Shown piece after piece: positions 1-6,561 of a stretch of DNA of 12,548 nucleotides; within the stretch, counting starts at the first letter, position 1, and each line of letters starts with the position of its first letter. The position numbers and the translations under genes are program-made. The DNA comes from Herminiimonas sp. (GTDB taxonomy: Bacteria > Pseudomonadota > Gammaproteobacteria > Burkholderiales > Burkholderiaceae): NCBI GenBank assembly GCA_014377155.1, contig JACMQD010000516.1, forward strand, positions 1 through 12,548. Reading direction: 5' to 3'. The notes under the pieces were generated by a model, which worked only from the letters and a program-made list of their open reading frames with translations, was not told where the DNA came from and did not search any database.

Positions 1-2836
1 CCGCCACCGGGTCTGCTCCCGGATCAATTCGTGAAGTCGTGCCACCGTACTTGACTACCTCGGCATCGACAATCGCTTCGGCCGCGATGACATCTGTGCG
101 CGCTGCCTCGACCTGCGCCTGAACCGACTTTATATCTTCCAGCGTCTTATCGATGCCAGCCTGCGCCGTATCTTTGAGGTCAGTGGTTTGCGTACCTGCA
201 TCGCGTGAGGCGGCGCCGACGTTCTGCTCGGCAGCGGCAATTTCGTCGGCCAGCGCCTGCTCGGATTTCTTGGTTTCCTCGGCAATGTCGGTCGCACCAT
301 CAAACTGCGCTTGGGCATTGGCCAGCGCCTGCTGGCTCACGGGCGCATAGGAGTCCACCACGGTTTCAGATTGTGCGCGCGCTTCCTCGAGCGAGCCTGA
401 CATCTCGTCCAACGCCGCGTTCGCGGAATCGGCAACAGCCTGGGCCTCTTGCTTCATACCGTCGAACGATGCCTCGACCTGGGCTGCGACCGACGCATCA
501 TCGCTCATCGAGTCGCTTGCGGCCTGCGCATCGGCACTCGTGCGGTCGGAGGCCGATCGTATCTCGGCGATACCCTGTCCGACCTCGGTTACCGCATTGT
601 CGATGCTGGCCGCGGCTTGCGCGACGACCTGCCGCGCATCGGCAACCCAGCTATCGATCGAGGCCCGTTTGTCGGCGGCGCTGCTGGCATCGGATTGCAC
701 TTGGCTGAATGCCGCCGACACGCCATCGAGCATTGCAACCGCGCCCGCCGGCATGGCAAGGGCGCCGATGTTAAGGCCAGCGATTTTTTGCGCGACCTGG
801 TCCACCAGTGACAGCGCCTGCGCTGCGGCCTGGCTGATCTTTTGCTGTGCCGTGCTGCCCATCGACGTCATGCCCGGCTCCCACGATGCGACCGTATCGG
901 CCAATTGCGTCATCGGCTGCCGGGCTGCTTCTTCGGTGTCGCTCAAAACCTGACCGAGGCCGCGCAGTCCCTCTTGCGCCAGCTCCGCTGCTTGCGCCAC
1001 GCCTTCGCGGCCTTGTTGCAACGCCTGGCGCAATGGCCCGCTGGCTTCCCGGATTTTGGCGTCCAGCGGATCGAAGGTACGATCCAGCAAATCCCTCAGC
1101 TGTTGCTGCAAGCGTCGCACCAGTGCCTCGCACTGCAGCTGCGCAAGACATTCGTCGGCTGCTGCGCGTACCTTGTCGAGCACCGCATGCAGGGCCGTGC
1201 TGGCGGTTTTTATCTGTTGCAACAAGGCAGGCGGAATCGCACCTGCAGCGTCGGAAACCTGGTGCAGCGCGGTCTGTAGCTGCTCCAGCAAATCGACCAG
1301 AGCGTCGATGGCGACCTGAACCTTGGCGATGGCCTGGTCGAGCAAGGGATTGAGCGCCTGCACCAAGGCAATCGCCTGATCCATCAGTCCTGAAGCCTGC
1401 GTGCCTGCCGTTTTCACTGCCTGCCGTGCGCTGGCGATTGCACCTTTGACGCCGGGTATCATCGCTTTCACGCCCACGAACAGCATGCGCGCCAGCATCA
1501 GAGGCGGCGCTTTCATCATGTACAGCGTGCAGATTTCGATCGCGTGATTGCACAGCACTTCGGCCTGGTCAAGCTCGGCGGCGGCGGCGTCGAGCGCGCG
1601 GTTGGCTTCCGCCACGAAACCGGGAATGCGGCCCTGAATCTCTACCAGCAATGCCACCGCTTCGGCGATCTTGGTGCGCACCGGCACGAAATTTTCCGGT
1701 AGCGTCATCAGGCTGGCTTTCGCGTCGTCGGCCTCTGTATCCAGCTCTGCCAACAGCACTTGCACTTGAGTCACTTCTTCACCGACTACACCGACCGCAT
1801 CTTCCAGCGCCTGGGTAATTGCTTCTACCCGACGCTCGAGCGCGTCCAGCGGCGTCAGTGCCTTCCTGACCATGGCGTCGACGCTGGCGGCAGCGGCTGC
1901 CAACTGGTCAATGACCGCATCGACCTGCGCCCTTGCGGCTGCAACCGGTTTGAGCAGGATGTCGCCAAGTCGATCCAGTTGCGCCATGCCGTCGTCGAAC
2001 AGCGCATCGCAGGCCGCTGCTTCGTCACGCAACGCGTCTTTTACCTGATCGACGAGCGCGATCTGGGCCTGCAGCGGCGCCATCAGCTGATCGCCTTTTT
2101 GGCGCACCAGATTCGCTACGGCGAGTATCGTCTGCGATACCTTGGCGCTGGCATCGACCACGCCCGACTCGAGGTCCGCGGCATCGCCCTGCAGCGTCCC
2201 GCGCAGCAGGGCGACCTGCGCCAGACTGTCGTGCTGCAGTGCCAGCGCCTGGCTCTGCAGAAGTTGCGAGGCGGCGCCGCTGGCCGCACCCGATACACCC
2301 AGCTGCGCCACCTGCGCCGAAAGCGGTAACAACTGGCTGCCATATTGTTCGAACAGAGCGCTGGAGCGCATCGCCTGGCCCGCCAGCGCATTACCGCGCG
2401 CCGGCAAGCTATTAAAAAAACTTAACTGGGGGCTGAAATCCGGCACCAGCTCAGCCAGCGTCGGCAGCAAATCGCACAGTGCCTTCGCCGCCGCGGCAGC
2501 CTGATCGACCACCTGCTGCACCGATGCTGTCTGGGCCACGAGCCGCTGCGGAATGGCGGCCGCGTCCGTTGCCAGCCGACGCAGGTCACTGGCAGCGGTT
2601 TCCAGTACTTCGGTGCAGCATGCGAGGATCGGCGCCGGATCGAGCAGCGCGGGAATCGCCGCCATCTGGTCGGCAATCGCTTTCATGTCGGCGCTGAGCG
2701 AGGTGGCGCAGGCCGTGACTTCGGCGGCAAAGGTACGCCCCTGTTCAACGACCGTAGTGGCAGCGGTCTCCATGGCGGCGGCGATCCGCAGTGCGCTTTG
2801 CGGCAGGGTCTGCAGCGATTTTTCGATGACTTTCAT
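1..2836 (-). CDS. Giant Ala/Gln-rich alpha-helical protein, C-terminus beyond the window
   Basis: I read one open frame of 945 codons without a stop from the ATG at 2836 to the left edge, so the 3' end is missing. An in-frame TAG lies upstream of the ATG, with no other usable start between, although no clear Shine-Dalgarno is visible. About a quarter of the residues are Ala, with many Gln, Leu, Val and Asp and very few aromatics (Trp only at 651 and 730). This composition predicts almost continuous amphipathic helix or coiled coil, broken by Pro turns such as the AIP motifs near 60, 94 and 533. There is no signal peptide. A short hydrophobic patch (residues 440-467, MMKAPPLMLARML...) could contact a membrane. 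Residues 745-925 are more polar, rich in Ala, Ser, Glu and Asp, and resemble a receptor or tape-measure type coil. The last visible residues (VKYGGTTSRIDPGADP) are Gly/Pro-rich and may begin a different domain. It follows the 214-residue gene by 69 bp on the same strand. Function unknown; a secreted or structural scaffold or toxin carrier is conceivable. Confidence 0.85.
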   Translation of the reverse strand, partial: MKVIEKSLQTLPQSALRIAAAMETAATTVVEQGRTFAAEVTACATSLSADMKAIADQMAAIPALLDPAPILACCTEVLETAASDLRRLATDAAAIPQRLVAQTASVQQVVDQAAAAAKALCDLLPTLAELVPDFSPQLSFFNSLPARGNALAGQAMRSSALFEQYGSQLLPLSAQVAQLGVSGAASGAASQLLQSQALALQHDSLAQVALLRGTLQGDAADLESGVVDASAKVSQTILAVANLVRQKGDQLMAPLQAQIALVDQVKDALRDEAAACDALFDDGMAQLDRLGDILLKPVAAARAQVDAVIDQLAAAAASVDAMVRKALTPLDALERRVEAITQALEDAVGVVGEEVTQVQVLLAELDTEADDAKASLMTLPENFVPVRTKIAEAVALLVEIQGRIPGFVAEANRALDAAAAELDQAEVLCNHAIEICTLYMMKAPPLMLARMLFVGVKAMIPGVKGAIASARQAVKTAGTQASGLMDQAIALVQALNPLLDQAIAKVQVAIDALVDLLEQLQTALHQVSDAAGAIPPALLQQIKTASTALHAVLDKVRAAADECLAQLQCEALVRRLQQQLRDLLDRTFDPLDAKIREASGPLRQALQQGREGVAQAAELAQEGLRGLGQVLSDTEEAARQPMTQLADTVASWEPGMTSMGSTAQQKISQAAAQALSLVDQVAQKIAGLNIGALAMPAGAVAMLDGVSAAFSQVQSDASSAADKRASIDSWVADARQVVAQAAASIDNAVTEVGQGIAEIRSASDRTSADAQAASDSMSDDASVAAQVEASFDGMKQEAQAVADSANAALDEMSGSLEEARAQSETVVDSYAPVSQQALANAQAQFDGATDIAEETKKSEQALADEIAAAEQNVGAASRDAGTQTTDLKDTAQAGIDKTLEDIKSVQAQVEAARTDVIAAEAIVDAEVVKYGGTTSRIDPGADPVA
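2409..2420 (-). other. T7 homopolymer slip site followed by tandem stops in the -1 frame
   Basis: Inside the giant reading frame, codons 139-142 read AGT TTT TTT AAT, a run of seven T in an otherwise GC-rich gene. If polymerase or ribosome slips back by one base here, the next codons are TAA and TAG, ending the product at about 141 residues. The tract and the two stops are seen directly. Whether slippage or phase variation occurs is a guess. Confidence 0.3.
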
Positions 2837-2905
2837 TGGGTCAGCCGGACGCCATGCGTGCGGACCCTAAAACCACACGGGGGCGTTTTCTGCGAAAGTT
2901 CATGT

Positions 2906-3550
2906 CTACAGCGCACCGAGCGCGCGCGTGGTGCGCGCGGCGGCATCGGTCAGCGAGGCCTCGATATCGGCCACTTTGTTCGGCGCGGGATCTAGTGACA
3001 GCGAGGCGGCGACGACACTGTTCATGGAGGCAGTGACCTGATCGAGCGACTGATTCAGCTCAGGCAGGACTTCGGCGCCTTCGATGCGGATGTCTTCAAG
3101 TACAGGAAGCAGACTGACGACCGCTGGAATCTGCGGCAGCACATTCAGCGAGGGCAAGGCCGCCAGTGCCGTGGCTGAAACGGCTGCACCGGGTGCCGCC
3201 ACCAGACGTCCCGGCTTCGCCTGCCGGCTAAGCTCTTCAAGCACGATGATCGCGCCCGTAACCAGTCGACCCGCTAGTGCGTGCAGCCAGCCGTCGACGC
3301 CGCCCTGCGCCGTGGCCAGAGAGGGCCCGGAACGCTGTAATATCCACTTGAGCTCGGCACGTGCGGCCGGTTCGCCAAGCCAGAATCGCAGGTAGCTGTA
3401 AGCATCATCGGCCGACCGGAATCGGCGCTGCGACCCGCGCGCATGATCCTGCACACCGTCTCGAAACAAGCCCTGACCAGGCGCGCCGCCGGACTCGTAA
3501 AATGTGACGCGGGAGGATTGCCGCCAAAGGCTGGCCAGAGGATGAAGCAT
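2906..3550 (-). CDS. Hypothetical protein, 214 residues, upstream partner of the giant helical protein
   Basis: The frame opens at ATG 3550 (an in-frame TGA lies shortly upstream) and ends with TAG at 2908-2906. The ribosome site is weak: AAGG about 13 bases before the ATG. The N-terminal half (residues 12-110) is mixed in composition and rich in Arg and aromatics (YSYLRFWLGEPAARAELKW at 51-69), with a hydrophobic segment at 96-105 (LVTGAIIVLE). It looks like a small folded domain. From about residue 112 it becomes Ala/Leu/Pro-rich helix of the same flavour as the giant protein, and both carry the string LDPAP (residues 186-190 here, 65-69 there) before an Ala-rich helix. No signal peptide or catalytic motif is recognised. 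It lies 206 bp after the 607-residue gene and 69 bp before the giant gene, all on one strand, so co-transcription is likely. Family unknown to me; a chaperone, adaptor or small paralogue of the giant protein are possibilities. Confidence 0.72.
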   Translation of the reverse strand: MLHPLASLWRQSSRVTFYESGGAPGQGLFRDGVQDHARGSQRRFRSADDAYSYLRFWLGEPAARAELKWILQRSGPSLATAQGGVDGWLHALAGRLVTGAIIVLEELSRQAKPGRLVAAPGAAVSATALAALPSLNVLPQIPAVVSLLPVLEDIRIEGAEVLPELNQSLDQVTASMNSVVAASLSLDPAPNKVADIEASLTDAAARTTRALGAL

Positions 3551-3702
3551 GAAGTGGGTACGGCCTTGTCAACGTGGAAGTGGCAAAATTCTTGTCTGCT
3601 GCGCCGAGTCTAATATTGCATAACCAAAAGGTTCCTTGATTTCCCCGGCTTCGCTACGCGTTACAACAGGCGCGAATACCTGTCGTACGCGGCGCAATTC
3701 GA

Positions 3703-3736
3703 TGTCCTGTCAATTTCCCAAAAAGTTGGCAGGACA
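3703..3736. repeat. Inverted repeat / stem-loop between the 607- and 214-residue genes
   Basis: TGTCCTGTCAA at 3703-3713 faces TTGGCAGGACA at 3726-3736, giving an 11-bp stem with one non-Watson-Crick position and a 12-base loop. It lies 21 bases beyond the stop codon of the upstream minus-strand gene. No U-tract follows it on the minus strand (a T6 run, 3739-3744, precedes it instead), so it is not a textbook terminator. It may be an attenuating hairpin, a processing site or an operator. The remaining intergenic sequence (3551-3756) has no other gene. Confidence 0.45.
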
Positions 3737-3756
3737 ATGAAAAAACCTGCACCTGA

Positions 3757-5580
3757 TCAGAGTGGATTGTGCGGATCATTGGACACTTCACGCCAAGTAC
3801 CGCCGCGGCCGAAAACATTGGTATCCGCCCTGAAGTGCTTGCTGCCATAACACTTGGAACCAGCGGCGCGGCACGACTGATGCACTTCGTCGTCACGCAC
3901 CCATTCGCCGACGTAGGCTTCCATGTCACGCCAGATTTTGTCTTCCTGGTGGGCCCACGTGTCGCAGGCGCTGCCGAGCAGATCGACGATACCGATACAG
4001 GGGCCCAGGTAGCGGCCGACTTTTTCCATCTCGTGCACGATCTCACTAGCCAGGATGCAGTAGCCGAAGGCGCTGCTGCAGCTGCTGATAGGTTCTTTGG
4101 TTGCCGTCAGCGTGGTAATCGCCGACGCCGCCCGGCTGAAGTGCAGCATCAGTTTAGGCATCAGTTTTTGAACCGTGACGCCCGAGCCACGAATGTCGTC
4201 GGCAGCTTCTTTTTCGACCACTGTATGGCTCAACAGGCCGGATGTCAGCGGCTTGGCACCAGCCGATTTAAGTTGATTCAAACCGATTTTGTCGGCAATG
4301 GTTGAAGTAACCGAAACACTGCCCGATACCGCCGACTTGCCGATCTCGGAAAGCGCGTCAGCGCCTTTCAGGAACGGCATGAAAATCGAGCCGACGCTGA
4401 GCATTTCGCTCATGATGCTGCCCATTTTTTCGGTCTTGTTGTGGCGCGTATACCAATGCTCCATGCGGCGCCCCGCACGGCTCATCCGGCCGGGCTGATC
4501 GACCTGCTTCCAGACCGAATCGATCATCATGTCGAGACGTCGCTTTTGCATGTGCGCCGTTGACGAGCGGCCCGCGGCAACGGGCGCCGTAGCGGGCCGT
4601 TCGGCGCTGTAGTTCCAGCTGGCGGACGACGACAGGTGCATCCCTGAAATAATTTTCGTGCGTGCTGCCTTCATCGCCTCCAGCAGATTGGCGATTTCAA
4701 TACCGTCCGTAGCCGGAACGCCGCTACCCTCGGCCGGCAAGATACGGCCGGTGTCGCCTGCCGCATGCGGCTTGAACAGGTCGCGATAACCGGCCGCGCG
4801 CGAGGACTGCGCGTAACAGACGTGCTTCGCGTCTTTTGCGCAGGTACAGGCCGGATGACTGGCGAACCAGCTCACCAACTGGACATGAAACTTCGGTTCC
4901 CATTCAGCCCATTGCTTGGCGAGCAAATCATACTGCTCCAGATAAAAAATAAGCATGTCGAGAACTGGCAGCGTGTAGTTGCGCACCTTGTCGGCATGAT
5001 GAATGAATCGCGCCACTGCCTTGACATGGTTGATGACGTCGTCGCAATTGGCGTATTGTCCTTCGTCTTGCGGCTTCAGTTCGTTTGGAATAATGGTGTT
5101 GGCGACGATCCGGTAATGGTCGATGGCACGGCGCAGGGCGTCGGCCGCCTCACATGTCAGGAAGGTGGCTGCTTCCTTGCCGTTGGCTTCGGTCACGCCC
5201 GAGAAACGCTGCAGCCAGTTCCTGTTGTTGCGATTCAAGTCGGCGCCGATTTCCTCGATCGCTTTCTTGAGCGCATAGCCGCCAGCGCCTAAGGCAATCA
5301 GAACCGGCAATGCAAGACCGCCGGTCGCCAGCGTCGCGATCAAGACACCACCTGTCAGCGCCAGGCCAACAGCAGTACTCGCCATATCGGTCCTGCTCAT
5401 GGTTTGCAGCCCGGTCACCGCCGCGTTCTTGAAAAAGTTAGCCTTCGAGCCAGTGTGATCTTTCTTCACGATCTGCAGCGCGTCCAGCATCATGAATTGG
5501 GCGGACTTCTTGTAACGCAACTGCTTTTCGGCGCCAAGGGCTGCATTGAGCTGGTCGTCCGACATAAGCGTTCCAGGCAT
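3757..5580 (-). CDS. Hypothetical Cys-containing protein with N-terminal hydrophobic helical hairpin (pore-former-like)
   Basis: The frame could open at ATG 5604, but the ATG at 5580 has GGAG six bases upstream, so I prefer that start (607 residues; a further ATG at 5565 is also possible). It ends with TGA at 3759-3757. Numbered from the 5604 start, residues 74-112 form two adjacent hydrophobic helices (STAVGLALTGGVLIATLATG, then GLALPVLIALGAGGYALKK) with no charge until the end, like the buried hairpin of pore-forming toxins. There is no N-terminal signal peptide. Eleven Cys residues follow, clustered at 253-263 (CTCAKDAKHVC), 509/516, 536/547 and 578/585. A second pair of hydrophobic stretches lies at 509-525 and 533-548. 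The tail is polar (SKCYGSKHFRADTNVFGRGG). It is first in the minus-strand group with the 214-residue and giant genes and has its own promoter. No small immunity-like membrane gene is seen beside it. Family not recognised; a secreted effector or membrane-active toxin is inference from the hairpin only. Confidence 0.75.
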   Translation of the reverse strand: MPGTLMSDDQLNAALGAEKQLRYKKSAQFMMLDALQIVKKDHTGSKANFFKNAAVTGLQTMSRTDMASTAVGLALTGGVLIATLATGGLALPVLIALGAGGYALKKAIEEIGADLNRNNRNWLQRFSGVTEANGKEAATFLTCEAADALRRAIDHYRIVANTIIPNELKPQDEGQYANCDDVINHVKAVARFIHHADKVRNYTLPVLDMLIFYLEQYDLLAKQWAEWEPKFHVQLVSWFASHPACTCAKDAKHVCYAQSSRAAGYRDLFKPHAAGDTGRILPAEGSGVPATDGIEIANLLEAMKAARTKIISGMHLSSSASWNYSAERPATAPVAAGRSSTAHMQKRRLDMMIDSVWKQVDQPGRMSRAGRRMEHWYTRHNKTEKMGSIMSEMLSVGSIFMPFLKGADALSEIGKSAVSGSVSVTSTIADKIGLNQLKSAGAKPLTSGLLSHTVVEKEAADDIRGSGVTVQKLMPKLMLHFSRAASAITTLTATKEPISSCSSAFGYCILASEIVHEMEKVGRYLGPCIGIVDLLGSACDTWAHQEDKIWRDMEAYVGEWVRDDEVHQSCRAAGSKCYGSKHFRADTNVFGRGGTWREVSNDPHNPL

Positions 5581-5669
5581 TCCATTCTCCAAACAGGTAG
5601 ACATCAGGATTAAATCGGCAAGCCTTCACGAGCGCAGCTTACCCACGGCGCCGCCTGCTTAAACTAATA

Positions 5670-5686
5670 CAAGAATTTGATTCTTG
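5670..5686. repeat. Perfect 7-bp inverted repeat, operator-like
   Basis: CAAGAAT-TTG-ATTCTTG is a perfect inverted repeat with a 3-base centre. It sits just downstream of the predicted start of transcription of the 607-residue gene (-10 at 5706-5701) and about 90 bases before its ATG. That position fits a repressor operator or a small leader hairpin. No known binding consensus is claimed. Confidence 0.45.
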
Positions 5687-5700
5687 GCGGCATTGTCCTG

Positions 5701-5729
5701 AGTATCCGTTACCGATGCGGCAGCGTCAA
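5701..5729 (-). promoter_or_regulatory. Sigma70-like promoter of the three-gene unknown locus
   Basis: On the minus strand TTGACG (5729-5724, five of six matches to the -35 consensus) is followed after exactly 17 bases by GATACT (5706-5701, four of six to the -10 consensus). Transcription would start near 5694, giving a leader of about 115 bases to the ATG at 5580. This puts the three unknown genes under their own promoter rather than under the ABC operon upstream. The rest of the gap 5605-5877 holds the inverted repeat at 5670-5686. I see no other gene there and no convincing terminator for the permease gene. Confidence 0.55.
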
Positions 5730-5877
5730 TACAACGGAGTGGCAATATTTCGCCTTTTTGGAACGCAACCGGCCAGTCACGGAAAATCCTGCACGTTTTG
5801 GTTTTATGTTTTTCGTTGTGCTTGAGGCGATCGATTGATTGAAACGCGTCGCGCTGCCGCCCGTCCGGAATAACCGA

Positions 5878-6561
5878 TCATGCCTTGGCCCGCTGCGTTG
5901 TCCGAACATAGGCCTCCGATAATTTCCGATGAAAATCCACCATGTATGCAGAAGCCTTGAAGCGCCGGATGAATGCCGTAAACAGCAGCGACGTCACGAC
6001 AAAATACAAGCTGCAGTAAATATAGACCGGTACCATCACACTGGTGCCGGTCGCCGCGATCAGCACATTACAGCGACTCACCAGTTCGCTGACGCCAACC
6101 AGCGACGACGCGCTCGACGCCACGAATGAAATCAGGAAGGCATTGATCCAGGTCGGAATGAACAGCAGTGCCGCTCCAATGTCGCCCTTGGACCAGGCAC
6201 GATAGGCAACCACCAGACTCTCCGACGTAAACGCGAGCGGTGCTGCGGAGAGTCCGATCACTGCCTTTACCCACTGCGGGATGTGAACCAGAACCGAAGT
6301 ACCAGGCAAGTTGAATTCACTGGGAAGTACAAATACCGCGTAAAAAATCAACGCCAGGGTCGGCACGCCACGCAGGAATTTAGAGATTTGGCCGGCGATG
6401 TACGCGGGCTTGCCTTCCTGCTTTACCCGCAACCATGCCAGGCCCACGCCGAACATCGTCCCCAGCGCGACTGCGCAGATCGCGATGAAAATATTCCACA
6501 TGAATCCCTGCAACAAAAATGGCGTCCAGGTCACCAGGAAGAGGAGGGTCTCACTAGTCAT
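5878..6561 (-). CDS. Polar amino acid-type ABC transporter permease (HisM/HisQ family), shortened EAA loop
   Basis: A 227-residue inner-membrane protein. The hallmark RGVPTLALIFYAVFVLP at 64-80 corresponds to the RGTPLL..FF..YFGLP signature of amino acid permeases, and NAFLISFVASSASSLVGVSEL (140-160) corresponds to the family's conserved membrane segment ending in VPEL. Hydrophobic helices lie near 17-44, 66-80, 98-120, 130-157 and 173-197. The loop that normally holds the EAA motif, which contacts the ATPase, reads SKGDIGAALLFIPTW. It has GAA instead of EAA and is about 20 residues shorter between the FTS and VSEL landmarks than family members as I remember them. The ATG overlaps the end of the upstream fusion gene by 8 bp, and AAGGTGG precedes it, so translation is coupled. 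It should pair with the fused permease domain to form the membrane channel. The product name is firm; the substrate is unknown. Confidence 0.9.
   Translation of the reverse strand: MTSETLLFLVTWTPFLLQGFMWNIFIAICAVALGTMFGVGLAWLRVKQEGKPAYIAGQISKFLRGVPTLALIFYAVFVLPSEFNLPGTSVLVHIPQWVKAVIGLSAAPLAFTSESLVVAYRAWSKGDIGAALLFIPTWINAFLISFVASSASSLVGVSELVSRCNVLIAATGTSVMVPVYIYCSLYFVVTSLLFTAFIRRFKASAYMVDFHRKLSEAYVRTTQRAKA

Noticed and set aside
205..2329. Several plus-strand ORFs (205-708, 449-811, 842-1279, 1760-2329) and minus-strand ORFs in other frames (771-1553, 2116-2391)
   Set aside because: They overlap the 945-codon frame, have Arg/His/Pro-rich or Cys-rich shadow compositions, and show no domain.
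2837..2905. Possible frameshift joining the 214-residue and giant proteins into one gene
   Set aside because: The 69-bp gap has an in-frame stop before the giant ATG and Ala-rich coding character is lost across it, so two genes are more likely.
3769..5292. Plus-strand ORFs 3769-4305 and 4765-5292
   Set aside because: They lie fully antisense to the 607-residue gene; composition and lack of motifs fit shadows of a GC-rich coding frame.
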